Source of the DNA: an uncultured Neomegalonema sp.
Lineage (GTDB): Bacteria > Pseudomonadota > Alphaproteobacteria > Rhodobacterales > Rhodobacteraceae
Reading direction: 5' to 3'
Length of the DNA: 64,000 nucleotides
Assembly (NCBI GenBank): GCA_937928005.1
Contig: CALFVD010000070.1
Location: 1 to 64,000, forward strand
In this document: positions 63,739 to 64,000 of the stretch, piece by piece
Numbering within the stretch: position 1 is the first letter of the stretch
How the letters are laid out: every line of letters begins with the position of its first letter
The notes under the pieces: generated by a model
What the model saw: the letters and a program-made list of their open reading frames with translations, nothing else
Databases searched by the model: none
What the model was told of the DNA's origin: nothing
Made by a program: the position numbers and the translations under genes

Positions 63739-64000
63739 ATGGGATTGAACCGAGAACTGGATGGCATCTTCATCGTCTCGCTGGAGCAGGCGGTGGCCGC
63801 GCCCTATTGCGGGATGTTGCTGGCGGATGCAGGCGCGCGGGTGGTTAAAGTCGAACGCGCGGCGGGCGATTTTGCGCGGGGGTATGACCGGGGGGCAGAC
63901 GGGCAATCGACGATCTTCGCATGGTTGAACCACGGCAAGGAATCGGTGTGCATCGACCTTGATGATGCGGGTGACGAGGCGTTGTTGCGCGCGATGCTAA
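63739..64000 (+). CDS. CaiB/BaiF-family CoA transferase, N-terminal part
   Basis: The frame starts MGLNRELDGIFIVSLEQAV and runs off the window. AAPYCGMLLADAGARVVKVERA and AWLNHGKESVCIDL match the N-terminus of family III CoA transferases, which move CoA between carboxylic acids. The first 87 residues are present; the catalytic aspartate lies further in and cannot be checked. AAGGGG lies upstream. Divergent from the crotonase gene, so the two may share an acyl-CoA pathway. Confidence 0.85.
   Translation, partial: MGLNRELDGIFIVSLEQAVAAPYCGMLLADAGARVVKVERAAGDFARGYDRGADGQSTIFAWLNHGKESVCIDLDDAGDEALLRAML

Overview
The window comes from a GC-rich alphaproteobacterial chromosome, most likely a marine lineage in or near Rhodobacterales. 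SciP (the CtrA-associated DUF1153 regulator) with two GANTC sites in its promoter region, a serC leader RNA, a cytoplasmic-type pyruvate carboxylase and an Mrp antiporter operon with fused mrpAB all fit this. A DMSP-lyase-like cupin and a probable sulfolactate degradation set (SuyAB with two sulfolactate-dehydrogenase-like enzymes) suggest marine organosulfur metabolism. I saw no rRNA, tRNA or CRISPR array.

Layout. Positions 1-3500 hold pyruvate carboxylase. Positions 3.5-7.8 kb are an accessory patch: a frameshifted autotransporter barrel remnant, a large repeat/CHRD/RTX surface protein, and palindromic repeats. Positions 7.8-35.3 kb are mostly housekeeping: recG, proA, sdaA, serB, ubiA, rsmE, rmuC, serA, serC, FKBP, gpt, regulators with small membrane proteins, topA, mnmA and sciP. 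Serine synthesis and breakdown (sdaA, serB, serA, serC) lie within about 11 kb of each other. sciP overlaps a degenerate SRP/FlhF-like GTPase gene.

Positions 36.1-42.4 kb form a second accessory patch. It holds a 130-bp MITE with a perfect 9-bp target duplication, a second copy of a 134-bp TA-flanked element, a lipoprotein, and a 1376-residue secreted protein joining a V8-like protease, RTX, VWA, Calx-beta and DUF4114 regions. Positions 42.4-56.4 kb hold catabolic genes: comC-like, CocE hydrolase, alpha/beta hydrolase, peptide-binding protein, two Fe(II)/2OG oxygenases, a GntR regulator divergent from suyAB, a toxin-antitoxin pair, a metallo-beta-lactamase-fold hydrolase and slcC-like. Positions 56.7-62.7 kb hold the complete Mrp Na+/H+ antiporter operon. 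An enoyl-CoA hydratase and the start of a CaiB-type CoA transferase close the window.

The least explained content is the non-coding repeats: a family of about 90-bp nested palindromes (five full and two internally deleted copies), a 134-bp element with fixed arms and an unrelated 38-nt core in each of two copies, a MITE, and several REP-like hairpins.
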